Assembly (NCBI RefSeq): GCF_032118995.1
Contig: NC_092662.1
Span: 1,922,001 to 1,986,000 of the forward strand
Length of the DNA: 64,000 nucleotides
DNA from: Asterias amurensis
Taxonomy: Eukaryota; Echinodermata; Asteroidea; Forcipulatida; Asteriidae
Direction: 5' to 3'
In this document: positions 48,067-58,473 of the stretch, one piece after another
Layout: each line of letters starts with the position of its first letter
Position numbering within the stretch: position 1 is the stretch's first letter
Program-made: the position numbers and the translations under genes
Notes under the pieces: model-generated
Seen by the model: only the letters and a program-made list of their open reading frames with translations
What the model was told of the DNA's origin: nothing
Database searches by the model: none

Positions 48067-49616
48067 TATTTTTAATTCATAACTCGCGCAAATAATTTTT
48101 CCCATGCATTGTACATGTACATGTACATTATACAATCTCACAATCTCCTGGTTGTAATTTGTCAAGTATTGCTTTGACAGTCCTAGTTTTTTAATCTATG
48201 ATGATTATTGTCTTCACCTAAGTTGTATCAATGGTTTAGCCTTTCAGAAAGACTGTATACTATTATTCAAAAGGACCCAAGGTCAGAATTTAACCCCGTA
48301 CTCAACATCGTAGCCACTTTCTACATTCAACCTCGAGTCCAAAACACGTGGATCTTTTGCTACATTTTGGGTCACGCTGACCCACAAAAGGGTACCATTC
48401 CAAATCAAAACTAACTCCAAATATTTGACTGGCACCTCGCCCATCAAACAGTCGTTTGCTTCACCTTTGCATAAATTCCACCATTTGGAGCAAATAAAGG
48501 GTTCAAATTTCAGCATCCCTTTAAGAAAATGTGATATTAAACGGGCCACCGTCTTGACAAGAAACTATTGGCCGTGGTCCAGGCGTTTTCTTCCCGTCTG
48601 TCTTTTGATCCAGAGGTTACGACTCCATTCAGTTGGGATTGCAACAGTCTTGACCCAATTTCATAGAGCTGCTTAAGCACAAAATGCTAAGCACAATTTG
48701 CTAAGCACAATAATGCTTACAAGAGTTACCAGCCAAACTACCATGTGAAGTTTATTATTTGTGACTGATATCCTGCTCATTTCTGCCTAGCAGAAAAACA
48801 TTAATTTAATAGATCCGTGAAGAAAAGATGGTTTGATCTCAACCCCCGCCCCAAAATCTACACTTTATCTACCATTTGCCCCCCGCCCCCAAACTCTTCC
48901 AAATTTTCCCCTCCCGAATTCGCACCATATGGGAAAGCTTTTGTCCATCAGGCAGTTTCTGTACTGAGGGTGGTTGTTTTGTGTGCGACGCCGTGCGCTT
49001 GTCAGTTTAAAATTGACACTGTTAATTATTAATAAAAACATGGTACGGTTATGATAAATTATGTAACACCAAAACGGCGGTGCATTTCGGGGACGAAATT
49101 GGCAAAGTGACTTTGATATTGTTCACCTTGTTGGAAAGAGAGTGGGCTTAAATATTGCATGAGGAGCAACTGATGTTTATGTGACCGTAGGTATATAGAA
49201 GCAACAGAGTTAAAAGGTACTGCCATCAGACGATATTCATTGGTTTACACAAAATTGAGGTTTTTATGATGTTTGTAAAAGAATAAATGGGTTATTTTTT
49301 ATTTATGACCAATATTGTCCTTACTTAATTATGGAGTTGGTACTGGAACTAATTGCCATTTGAAACAATTCTATTCACATTAGTTTGGCTTTGAGAACAA
49401 TAATTTAGCTTTAAAATATTGATAAATACTGCTCTAAAAATGCAGATGAACAAGAACTGAATATTAATTTGCATAAATAATGTAATCAACACATTTCGGT
49501 AGGAACCCGAATGCTTGTTCTAACTAAAACTCAGCTATTTTTCTATTGAACAAAATATGAAAGTAAAATTTCATTCTTCAATAATTCTTGTTACAATGGG
49601 TTTTATCTCATTTGAA
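48067..49616. other. Intergenic, with one family B foldback
   Basis: No gene was recognised. A family B copy lies at 48657-48795 (CCAATTTCATAGAGCTGCTT ... TGCCTAGCAGAAA). A TACATG palindromic run lies near 48111-48126. Confidence 0.5.
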
Positions 49617-49974
49617 TTAAAGGCAGTGGACACTATTGGTAATTGTCAAAGACTGGCCTTCACAGTTGGTGTATATTCTCAACATATGCATAAAATAACT
49701 AACCTGTGAGAATTTGAGCTCAATCGGTCATCAAAGTTGCGAGATAATAATGAAAGTAGAAAACACCCTTGTCACACGAAGTTGTGTGCGTTTAGATGGT
49801 TGATTTCGAGACCTCAAGTTCTAAATCTGAGGTCTCGAAATCAAATTCGTGGAAAACCATACCACTTCAGAGGGAGCCGTTTCTCACAATGTTTTATATC
49901 ATCAACCTCTCCCCATTACTCGTCACCAAGACAGGTTTTTTTGAGTAATTACCAATAGTGTCCACTGCCTTTAA
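49617..49974 (+). mobile_element. MITE family A, full-length, well preserved
   Basis: Perfect-looking termini (TTAAAGGCAGTGGACACTAT at the left, ATAGTGTCCACTGCCTTTAA at the right) enclose about 358 bp. The internal 15-bp hairpin GATTTCGAGACCTCA / TGAGGTCTCGAAATC is intact. It is the best reference copy in this window, with no coding capacity. Confidence 0.9.
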
Positions 49975-51356
49975 TTATCATCACAACAAAGCAATGAACT
50001 TGAAATTTAAACACAAGAACCAACAAAAACATTCCATCAAAACAACGCAATCAGACTCTGAAAGGTTGGCTTGAACTTTTTCCTATCTGATATTTTTGAT
50101 AATTCAGTTTCGTTTCGGACGTAAATTTTCATATCTCCTACAATTGTCTGATAAAATGCATCCTCATCGTCAGTTCAAGTTCATGAATTCCTCTTATCAA
50201 CATTTTATGGATTAATATTTAACCCGAGCAAACAGGTTGACCTTCCAACAGCCCGTACTGAGTCAATATTATTCGATTATTTTTCATCAAATACCCTCAA
50301 AATTGGAAAACCCATTTGTAGGGAGGAGACAAATATAACGGCACGATTTTAGCTTCGAGGTTGTGTCGTTAATTATTAACTTCGCGTTGCCTGGACAAAG
50401 AAATTAATAAATTAATATCAAACTAAGTATGGCGTCGTACCCTAGACCTTCATGGCGGCCATTTTGTGTTTCCTTGAACGCAAATAAGCACCTTGACCGT
50501 GAAACTAAAACGGATGAATAGTGTGGCTCCTTTAGGAGATCGATACTCAGGTTATGGTTCATAGTGACAATGAGAGTCAGGATTGCAGACCTTTGGTGCG
50601 GCAATTTTCATTTTGCTTTTGCATCCAAGTCAATGGCAAAAAGCTGGTATACTGGTACACAGACAGGAAAGTCTGGCGCCTTTTATGAGAATGGGTATTC
50701 ATGTATTTATCGAACATAGGACACTATACAATGTTGATGTGGATTTTCTGTATTTTGTGAAAATTTAGAATTTTTGTGTAAATAAGGATATCCCATGGAA
50801 TTTGTGCGTTGGTAGTGCGAACAAATGTTACTGTGGACAAGTTTTTGTTTTGCCAAATTTAATATGATTTCCAGATCCACCTCTGAGTGTTTTTAACCAA
50901 GTACCCCAACTTTCGTTTTTAACTGCAACCTTTGAACATGAAGTTTTGTACATTTCAAGTTCTTGTTTGTTCGATAAAGAAACATCCCAAAATAATGGCG
51001 CCATCTCAACCGCGAACACGCGCCATCCGTACGTCGTGATATTGGAGCGGCTGTATATTGCACATTGTTAGCAGCAAACATTGGGTCATTTATTATAATA
51101 ACAGTCAGTTTCTACCCAATCGACTGATTACAGCACAACGTCGCCCCAATGTCAAGATCGCATGAAGTCAATAAGGAGTTGGTTTAATGATTGACGAAAG
51201 CCAAGCGCAAATGACCGACAGAACTAACAGACACGGCTGGCTCATTCCCCAGCCCCCGCCCCCAACGTCTCTGCCCCGCAGTCTGGAGAGCCAGGCAACG
51301 CGATACAAACAGTGGGGCTAGTGAATCCTGCATTCTGGGTGACTTCAACTTTGTAA
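49975..51356. other. Intergenic, no gene seen
   Basis: Mixed AT-rich DNA. No coding or RNA feature could be supported. Confidence 0.45.
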
Positions 51357-51672
51357 TCCCAACATATGCACAAAAATAACAAACATGTGAACATTTGGGC
51401 CCGATTGGTCATCGAAGTCGCAAGAGAATAATGAAAGAAAAAACACACTTGTTCCACATTAATTTGTGTGCTTTTAGACGCTTAATGAAAGTCTTCAGGC
51501 CTGAAGCATTTTAATATTTTAGTGAGAAATTACCTCTTTCTCAAGAACTACGTTTTTCAGAGGGAGCCGTTTCTCACAATGTATTTTACTAGCAACAGCT
51601 CCCCATTGCTCGTTACAAGTACATTTTTATGCTTACAATTATTTTGAGTAATTACCAATAATGTCCTGTCTG
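51357..51672 (+). mobile_element. MITE family A, left end lost
   Basis: From AATCCCAACATATGCACAAA through TTGGTCATCGAAGTCGC to GTAATTACCAATAATGTCC. The left terminal repeat is gone and the central hairpin region is altered. Confidence 0.7.
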
Positions 51673-52035
51673 AGTGCCTCTATTAAAGTGGGCACTCTGG
51701 TTTGTTTTATATTCTGGGAGCTAAGTCCCCAAAGTTTTATAAAATGTACGAGGGAAGTGAATGTACAATGGGAAACTAATGGGGGAACGTCTACACACAA
51801 TGTCGATCTAGCGCTATCATGATAACAGACGTCTATGTAACTGTCTGTGACTATTGGTCTACGTGCCTGCCGCCATGTATGTATTGTTACCTGCGTGCAA
51901 TAGCAGTGACGAACACCAGTTCTGGTAGTGTGAAAGGGGGCCAGGCTATTAATTATTCCTTTCCAGCATGGTTAATGGATACAAACAAAATGTCGGCTGT
52001 GTGATAAACGTCGGCTATGAACCCATGATTCTAAT

Positions 52036-52152
52036 TTGACTCCCAGATGGTCAAACTCGAATCCCAGGTGATCAAACTCGACCTTCTGGTGGTCAATTCG
52101 GCCCTCATTTATGGTAAAACTCGACCCCCAGATGGTCAAACTCGACTCGACT
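52036..52152 (+). repeat. Minisatellite of about 24 bp
   Basis: Words of the type CTCGACCCCCAGATGGTCAAA recur four to five times with variation (GACTCCCAGATGGTCAAACT, AATCCCAGGTGATCAAACT and others). Confidence 0.75.
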
Positions 52153-52654
52153 CTCAGAGAACCAACCATTACGAAAACTCAACTAACTCAATGTAAACAA
52201 AATCCTAGTGGATTATCACATCACACTTTGTCATCCCCCGAATAACAACCGCCACCGCCAATTTTATCGGCGTAAAAATAAGTAAGAAACCAATAATTCC
52301 GTCCTCTTGTTTTTAAAAGAAATTGTTTATAGACCTGTCCTATTTTTAGTGTGACATTATGCATAAACCGGGGCACGGTCTCGACAATTTGCCAAAAAAC
52401 ACTCAGGTCATTGACTCGTCACTAGTTTTGATAAGATGAACAAACTTTGAGAAATCTGGCTTGCTTCTCCAATTCCAACTACGTTGAGGAAATATTAATT
52501 TCGATGAAGATCTAAACAAAGGTACAAGCAAATGGTATTGTCTCTTGGGAAAGTATAATTATCTTGGTGTCAAATTAAAATACATCCGAGTAAAGCCGGT
52601 AGCTTTCTTAAAGGTTGGGCCTACATAGGATCGTTCCGGATAAAACACATTGTT

Positions 52655-52865
52655 TAATTTAATTATGAAAAAGCTTACTGATTATGAAGTTCACAGAACC
52701 ATTTTGCCAGTGACATCTTTCCCTCAAAGTCATTTTCGAGAAACTATCTGAAAATCGACTTACTATACAAACGCTGATTTCGGTTGTTATAACTAATAAA
52801 GACAATAAAAACATGATGAAAATTGTGCAAATATTTTGTACACCCTATTCTCTCCTGACTCAAAA
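52655..52865 (+). repeat. Repeat family D copy
   Basis: AAAGCTTACTGATTATGAAG, CGCTGATTTCGGTTGTTATA and TATTCTCTCCTGACTCAAAAC occur in the same order as at 8655-9002, here without the inserted retroposon. Confidence 0.65.
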
Positions 52866-53365
52866 CAAACGGAGTAAGCGCAAATTTTCACAAGTTTATT
52901 ATTTCATGTATGTTATGATTGATCTCTCCAAATCATTAAAGAAACTCAGAACTTTATCGGTAAAAACAGCCGGACGAGAACTTTGGCTGAGGCCTTACAG
53001 TAAAATCAACTATAAGATTAACACAACATACATCTCATGTTTTCTAGTAAATGAATTTGTCAGATGGGTACAATTTTCCGGATGCTTGTTACAGATCCTA
53101 AAGTTCAGTCAAAGTTGTCAAGCAAGAAAAAGACTGCTAATCCGTCTAACACGTTATGTAGCGAAAAGTGTTTGCCAGTCCCAGATCATTACTTAATTAT
53201 AATGGTATGATTATAGTAATGACACCCATGACTGTATGCTTCGTTTCTGAAAGGGCAATGGCACCAAGGTATTTTTCTCCTTGGTGAAGGTGACCCTATT
53301 TGGACATTGTAAATGTCTATTAGAGCATATTTTATTTTCAAGGGCAACAAGGCAATGACGTGGGC

Positions 53366-53577
53366 ACAATTTAATAAAGCTGCTAAGCACAAAAACATGC
53401 TTAGCATGATATTTCTTCCTTGATAAAAACAGGATTACCAACCAAATTTCCATTTGTTGCTGCTGAAAATCACGTGGAAATTTGGTTGGTAGCCCTGTTT
53501 TTATCAAGGAAGAAATTTCATGCTAAGCAATTTTTTTATGCTAAGCAACTCTATGAAATTGGGCCCAGAGGGCATCG
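53366..53577. mobile_element. Long, near-perfect foldback element (family B type)
   Basis: The arm at 53366-53454 (TTAATAAAGCTGCTAAGCAC ... ACCAACCAAATTTCCA) pairs with 53474-53570 (GTGGAAATTTGGTTGGTAGC ... TATGCTAAGCAACTCTATGA). Central pairing over AAAACAGG-ATTACCAACCAAATTTCCA is almost perfect, with a spacer of only about 20-25 bp. The transcript would form a hairpin with arms of about 90 nt. Confidence 0.8.
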
Positions 53578-53699
53578 AGACTTCGTTGCCTATGGGAAGT
53601 ATCAACAAAAGGATGCCTCAAAGTGAACTTAATCACTGTATCTCGCAAACATGAGGACACATGTAAACAAGTGCTTGGTATTTGAACCTGAAACTCTAA

Positions 53700-53935
53700 G
53701 GTTAACCCCAATATTCTCCCAGATCTACGGTAAGTGTTCTGGGTTACGTACACTTACCAACTCTCATGGGACCTTACGGCTTTAAGTCCCACCCAAATGA
53801 CAAAGCAATAATAATTGAGGTAAAGTGTCTTGCTCAAGGACACAAGTGTCAAGACCGAGACTCGAACCCACACTCTGCTGATCAGAAGCACCAGAGCTTG
53901 ATGCCGGTGTGTTCTTAACCACTTCACGGTTACGA
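53700..53935 (-). mobile_element. tRNA-derived SINE, inverse orientation
   Basis: On the minus strand: GTGAAGTGGTTAAGAACAC (A-box), GTGGGTTCGAGTCTCGG (B-box, near 53872-53856), then a body containing GAGCAAGACACTTTACC and CCCAGAACACTTACC. It is related to the element at 34401-34735. Confidence 0.75.
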
Positions 53936-54504
53936 CAAAACCCGTGAAAAGAAAAGTTTACCACAGAAGTTGGAAACAAAATACGATTTGTTTCTCTCTC
54001 AGCCCAGATGCTAAGTCTCCGTCTTTGAAAACAATTGGTGGAAATAAAAAATAAAAAAAACATTTCCGGGAATTTTTTGCCGAGACAACAACAGAATAGA
54101 TGTGTTCAACTTGGGGGAACCATTTGCGAGGGGTGAAAAGGTCATATGGTTGAAGTTTGCAGTTTTAGAATTGTGGTCGAACCCATGATGGGTGGGTGTA
54201 AAGGGCTTTTGATGACCGGTAGTTTCAAGCGGGTTCAGCCAGGTCGACGGTCTGTTTTTCAACCTAGCCGCCCGCACGAATGTTTTTTTTTTGTGGTTGA
54301 TTCATTGAGGAATAACGTTTTGGAAGGGAAGGGGGGGGGGGTCATTGAGCCATTATGACAGACAGGAAAATCGTTCCCAGGAAGGCTTGAGAATTTTCCC
54401 CCAATCGAGTCCTAGGTCAGGAAATGCTTGGCAGGTTTAATACTTAGTTTGAATAAATACAATTGCCAGGCGGTTTTATTACGCACGACCATGGCCTGAT
54501 TTTC

Positions 54505-54665
54505 ATAAACTACTGAATCTGAAAAATGTTGCTTTTAAGCAATTTTCTGCTCAGCAAAAAAATGACCAGAACAGTCACATAAGGCTGCATGTGATATTGT
54601 GTTTTGGCTGGTGACCTTATTCTGGTAGGCATAAATCATGTTGTGCTTAAAAAGCTCGATGCAGT
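54505..54665. repeat. Foldback family B copy
   Basis: TTTTAAGCAATTTTCTGCTC ... GCATAAATCATGTTGTGCTT ... CTCGATGCAG. The word set and order match the other copies, with poor ends. Confidence 0.5.
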
Positions 54666-54839
54666 TGCCATATCACCATCACCTGCATCCTGATTCCTAT
54701 CAAAACGAAACACACTTTAAAAATAAAATAAAAAACCAAAACAGAACCACCCCAAAACAACAAAACAACATTGATAAACATTTCCTTCTGACGACTCACT
54801 GATTTGAGATCCATCAGAGATTGTATATCCATTGCGTAC

Positions 54840-55489
54840 ATTAATTTTAAGAGGTTCCCCCTGATGGGCAGAGGGTCAAGTTAGTACCACCAAAAAATCC
54901 CACTCCGTAATCTCACAGTCTACCCCCTCTACGGTCTACCAAGCACGTCCAGGCAAACTCAGCCGCACCCACTTCACTCCCAGACTCTCTCCCTGTGAGC
55001 TTGGCCCACTTTCCGCTCCCCTTTCAAATCAGCACCCCTCCAGAGAGAAAAAGAACCAACAATTTGGACCGCCGAGATTGTTGACACCCTTTTGCGACCG
55101 TGACCCTCTACCCCCTAGCCCCCCCCCCTCCTTTTCCCAGAGTTGGTGACCCGACAGAGAAACAGAGGAAGAGTCTCCTACAGGTAAGCTGGCGTGCAAG
55201 CGGAAAAGGCTGGGATAGCTGTTAATTCCAGAAAGTAGGCCAGGAAGGCCACTGACATTGGAGCGGTTCGAGTTCTATGCCAAGGTTGTCATGACCGAGT
55301 TCACGCGTCCTTCCTGTTGGCTGATCCAGGGCATTGGCTTGGCGTCATAAAGTCAACAGAGGGCGCTACGCAACACTCATGATCACACTTTGGAAGGCAC
55401 TAAAAACTAACCTCACCTCTAGAGCGGTTCGGAACTTTTCGTGTGCTCTCGGAACATTCCGGCACGGTTCGCGACGATCCCCCACGCAG
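54840..55489 (+). other. GC-richer block with strong donor-like site
   Basis: Pyrimidine-rich sequence leads to CCTACAG/GTAAGCTGG (junction about 55182), a near-ideal 5' splice site on the plus strand. No matching downstream exon or open frame was found, so an untranslated first exon of an unannotated plus-strand transcript is only a possibility. Confidence 0.2.
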
Positions 55490-56243
55490 CAGGTTTGGGG
55501 AGTTGTTACATAAGAGTGGACTAACCACTAGAACCTGGTTGTTAATGATTTCATGTCTAAAAGATGCAAGCACTGCTTCAGACCTCTTTATTCAAGTACA
55601 TTTGTAGCAACAGGTTTGGGGAGTTGTTACATAAGAGTGGACTAACCACTGGAACCTGGCTGTTTATATTTTCATGTTTAAAAGATGCAAGTACTGCTTC
55701 AGACCTCTATGTTAAAGTACATTTGTAGCAGCAGGTTTGGGGAGTTGTTACATAAGAGTGGACTAACCACTGGGACCTGGTTGTATATATTTTTATGTTT
55801 AAAAGATGCAAGCACTGCTTCAGACCTCTATGTTAAAGTACATTTGTAGCAGCAGGTTTGGGGAGTTGTTGCATAAGAGTGGACTAACCACTGGGACCTG
55901 GTTGTTTATATGTTCATGTTTAAAAGATGCAAGCACTGCTTCAGACCTCTTTATTCAGGTACATTTGTAGCAGCAGGTTTGGGGAGTTGTTACATAAGAG
56001 TGGACTAACCACTGGGACCTGGTTGTTTATATTTTCATGTTTAAAAGGTGCAAGTACTGCTTCAGACCTCTATATTCAAGTACATGTGTAGCAGCAGGTT
56101 TGGGGAGTTGTTACAGAAGAGTGGACTAACCACTGGGACCTGGTTGTTTATATTTTCATGTTTAAAAGATGCAAGCACTGCTTCAGACCTCTTTATTCAG
56201 GTACATTTGTAGCAGCAGGTTTGTGGAGTTGTTACATAAGAGT
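55490..56243 (+). repeat. Satellite array, 121-bp unit
   Basis: Unit starts (CAGGTTTGGGG) fall at 55490, 55611, 55732, 55853, 55974, 56095 and 56216, exactly 121 bp apart: six full units and the start of a seventh. Units differ at scattered positions (TTATTCA/TGTTAAA, GCACTG/GTACTG). Each contains AGTGGACTAACCACT, a short inverted repeat. There is no coding frame. The seventh unit resumes at 56455-56481 after an insertion. Confidence 0.95.
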
Positions 56244-56445
56244 TAGACTTGATGACAAGTCGTTAGGCGCTGCCTATTTGTCTGCCTTTCATGCAACAGT
56301 CACAGTGCGATGTTACACATGCAACAGTCGTAGGTAGCGCGCACACACACATACTGGGATCGAGGGTGTGTGCATCGTCCCCGTAGCTACGCCGCGCTGT
56401 AACTACACACCGCGCTTAACAATTACCGTCTTGACTTCAAGACTA
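56244..56445. mobile_element. 202-bp terminal-inverted-repeat insertion in the satellite
   Basis: It begins TAGACTTGATGACAAGTCG and ends CGTCTTGACTTCAAGACTA; the ends are imperfect 19-bp inverted repeats (four mismatches). CATAAGAGT occurs on both sides (56235-56243 and 56446-56454) as a 9-bp target duplication, and removing the insert plus one copy restores the satellite unit. Each terminus is itself a small hairpin (ACTTG-ATGA-CAAGT; CTTGA-CT-TCAAG). A 9-bp duplication is typical of Mutator-like transposases; that link is inference. Confidence 0.75.
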
Positions 56446-56481
56446 CATAAGAGTGGACTAACCACTAGGAACTGGTTGTTA

Positions 56482-57600
56482 CGCTCGGGTATTCTCCGAT
56501 GGGCCGAACCGCTGTGGAGTTTAGTATTCAGTGCCTTCCTCAGACTTAGGGTCACAGACGTTATTATATACCCATTATTATTGGTCAGTGCTTTGGGTGC
56601 ACCACACTAGATAAGTTCCTGCTGGCTGTCAATGCTGATTGTTAAGATCAAAAACACTCAACAAGTATTTCTAAGTTTCTCAGCCTCTTGAAAACAAACC
56701 AAATAATATTTTCCAACATCTAAACTTAATTTTTCTTTAGATTTTTTTTTGGTAGGATAGCCGTTTAGCTTTCATAATAGGCTCATCCAAAGTATTAAAA
56801 AAACACCCATAAAGGACTAAACTGGCCAGACTCTGTCTGGGAAAAAACTACCCTTTACCTCGTAATGTGGCAAAATAGGACGATTTTTAGAGGTCTAGTA
56901 GTTGGCAGACGTCTGTAGCGGACGACAATGTCATCTTCCTCTCCTCATCTTGTTGTCAGTTTGTTGGTGATCGTGTCTCATCCCATCATACAGCATAGAC
57001 CTCCAGCTGGAGGGGTGGTGAGCCAACTGAGGCCAAGATCTGGTGGGGATGTTAAAGTCTACCAAATCTTTGAAGCGTAGAGGTCTAGCTGAACCCAAAA
57101 TGCTCCAGGTTTAAAGTTAACACCCACATGGGCACAATATTGGACCTTTTTTGTTATTAAGCTCATAGAAACTTGGCCTTCAAATCTTTAATTTTACAGA
57201 CAAAGTAATAAAATAATAAAACAAAACTTGAAATTTATATTCTAAATCATACCAATATTGTGCAAACCCTTTAAAGAAAATCCATGAAAAGCTGTACATT
57301 ATGTTCTAACCCTCATTAAGAACTTCAGCCAATCGAAGGCTAGAATATGATGCCTAGCTTACACTTTCAACAATGGAGAACATTACTTCACCACTGCTGT
57401 TGATATGTAATATCATATTTTATCATTACAAAATAATAAACATTCATGTTAAAATTCATACCATCATACCATGGTGCAACTATCATGAATTCATATCCCC
57501 AATGTACCAAAACTAGAATAATCTTTAAAAATAAGATTTTGTAGGCTAAATTTATTATTACTTTTAAAAGTAGAATATAATAATACTTAAACAATTTTAG
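56482..57600. other. Intergenic, no gene seen
   Basis: AT-rich DNA. A minus-strand AATAAA at 57556-57551 is a possible polyadenylation signal for the aminotransferase gene, giving a 3' UTR of about 0.8 kb. Confidence 0.4.
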
Positions 57601-57699
57601 AGGCTAATCGTCCTTACTCCCAACTGAGAAGCTAAATTGCGTAGAGCGCAATTAACTGGAAATTCTTTGTAGAAAAATGTACTCATCACGGATTTGAAA

Positions 57700-57955
57700 A
57701 GTGACGTCATTGAACACTTTTGGATTTTGACATTTATGGGAGTCAGATTTTTGACTCCCATAAATGGCCGACCGTTAGTTGGCACAGTAAAAGGAAAACC
57801 ACGCAGTTTCGGGGCAAACTTGCGTGGATCATTGTATTCTACTTTTAAAACATCTTTCCAACCATATGCATTTTATAAAAAACGGTTACAAACGCTTTTG
57901 TTTTGACCAACTCGTCCGATCCAAGGCAACGTGTTCCTTTAACTTTATGTTAGAG
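57700..57955 (-). repeat. Repeat family C copy with 15-bp hairpin
   Basis: It matches 30225-30412 in inverse orientation (GCAACGTGTTCCTTTAAC at the right end). At about 57731-57768 CATTTATGGGAGTCA and its reverse complement form a hairpin with a short T-rich loop. Confidence 0.65.
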
Positions 57956-58349
57956 ACCTGTACGTTTTACCCCATTTTCATACAGACTTCCGAGTAAATT
58001 ACAAAACTGAATATGACCTTGGAGTCCCTCTTTATAGTTCCATTTAAAGACTTGTGCATTCACCATTTGAAACAATTCTTACAAAAGATCCTACCCATTA
58101 TATATATTGTTATGTTATTTTTCATAAACTACCCAAATCACGATTAATTTAAATGGTAGCAATCTTAATTTACTATTTGGGCATATAAATAATGACTTTC
58201 GTAAAAGAAAAGGACTAGCAAGCCAGTTCCATATGAGCTACGACCTTCCACTCAAACTTCGTGCCCTTTTTTTTAAGGCTACCTGCGTTTGACACAGTGC
58301 CTTAAAAATAAAAATCGGAAAACAGAAAGTCACTCGGTTCCGAATCAAA

Positions 58350-58473
58350 TCATTTAGAGAGATACTTCTTGGTTGCCGCGGCGATGCCTTTAGCGCCCTC
58401 TTGTAAGTCGCTGTCTAGGTAGAAACTGAAAGACAACCGCATGCAGTTGGCGTATTTACCGCTCGGTGAGGCT
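58350..58473 (-). CDS. Aminotransferase last exon
   Basis: Acceptor GTTTCTTAG, entered in phase 2. It reads ASPSGKYANCMRLSFSFYLD to KKYLSK and TGA at 58352-58350. It contains the conserved Arg that binds the substrate carboxylate (CMRLSFSF). Confidence 0.92.

Noticed and set aside
52813..53196. 127-residue plus-strand frame
   Set aside because: It begins inside repeat family D and has no recognisable protein features.
55490..56243. CRISPR-like regular array
   Set aside because: The whole 121-bp unit is repeated without variable spacers, and the DNA is eukaryotic; it is a satellite.
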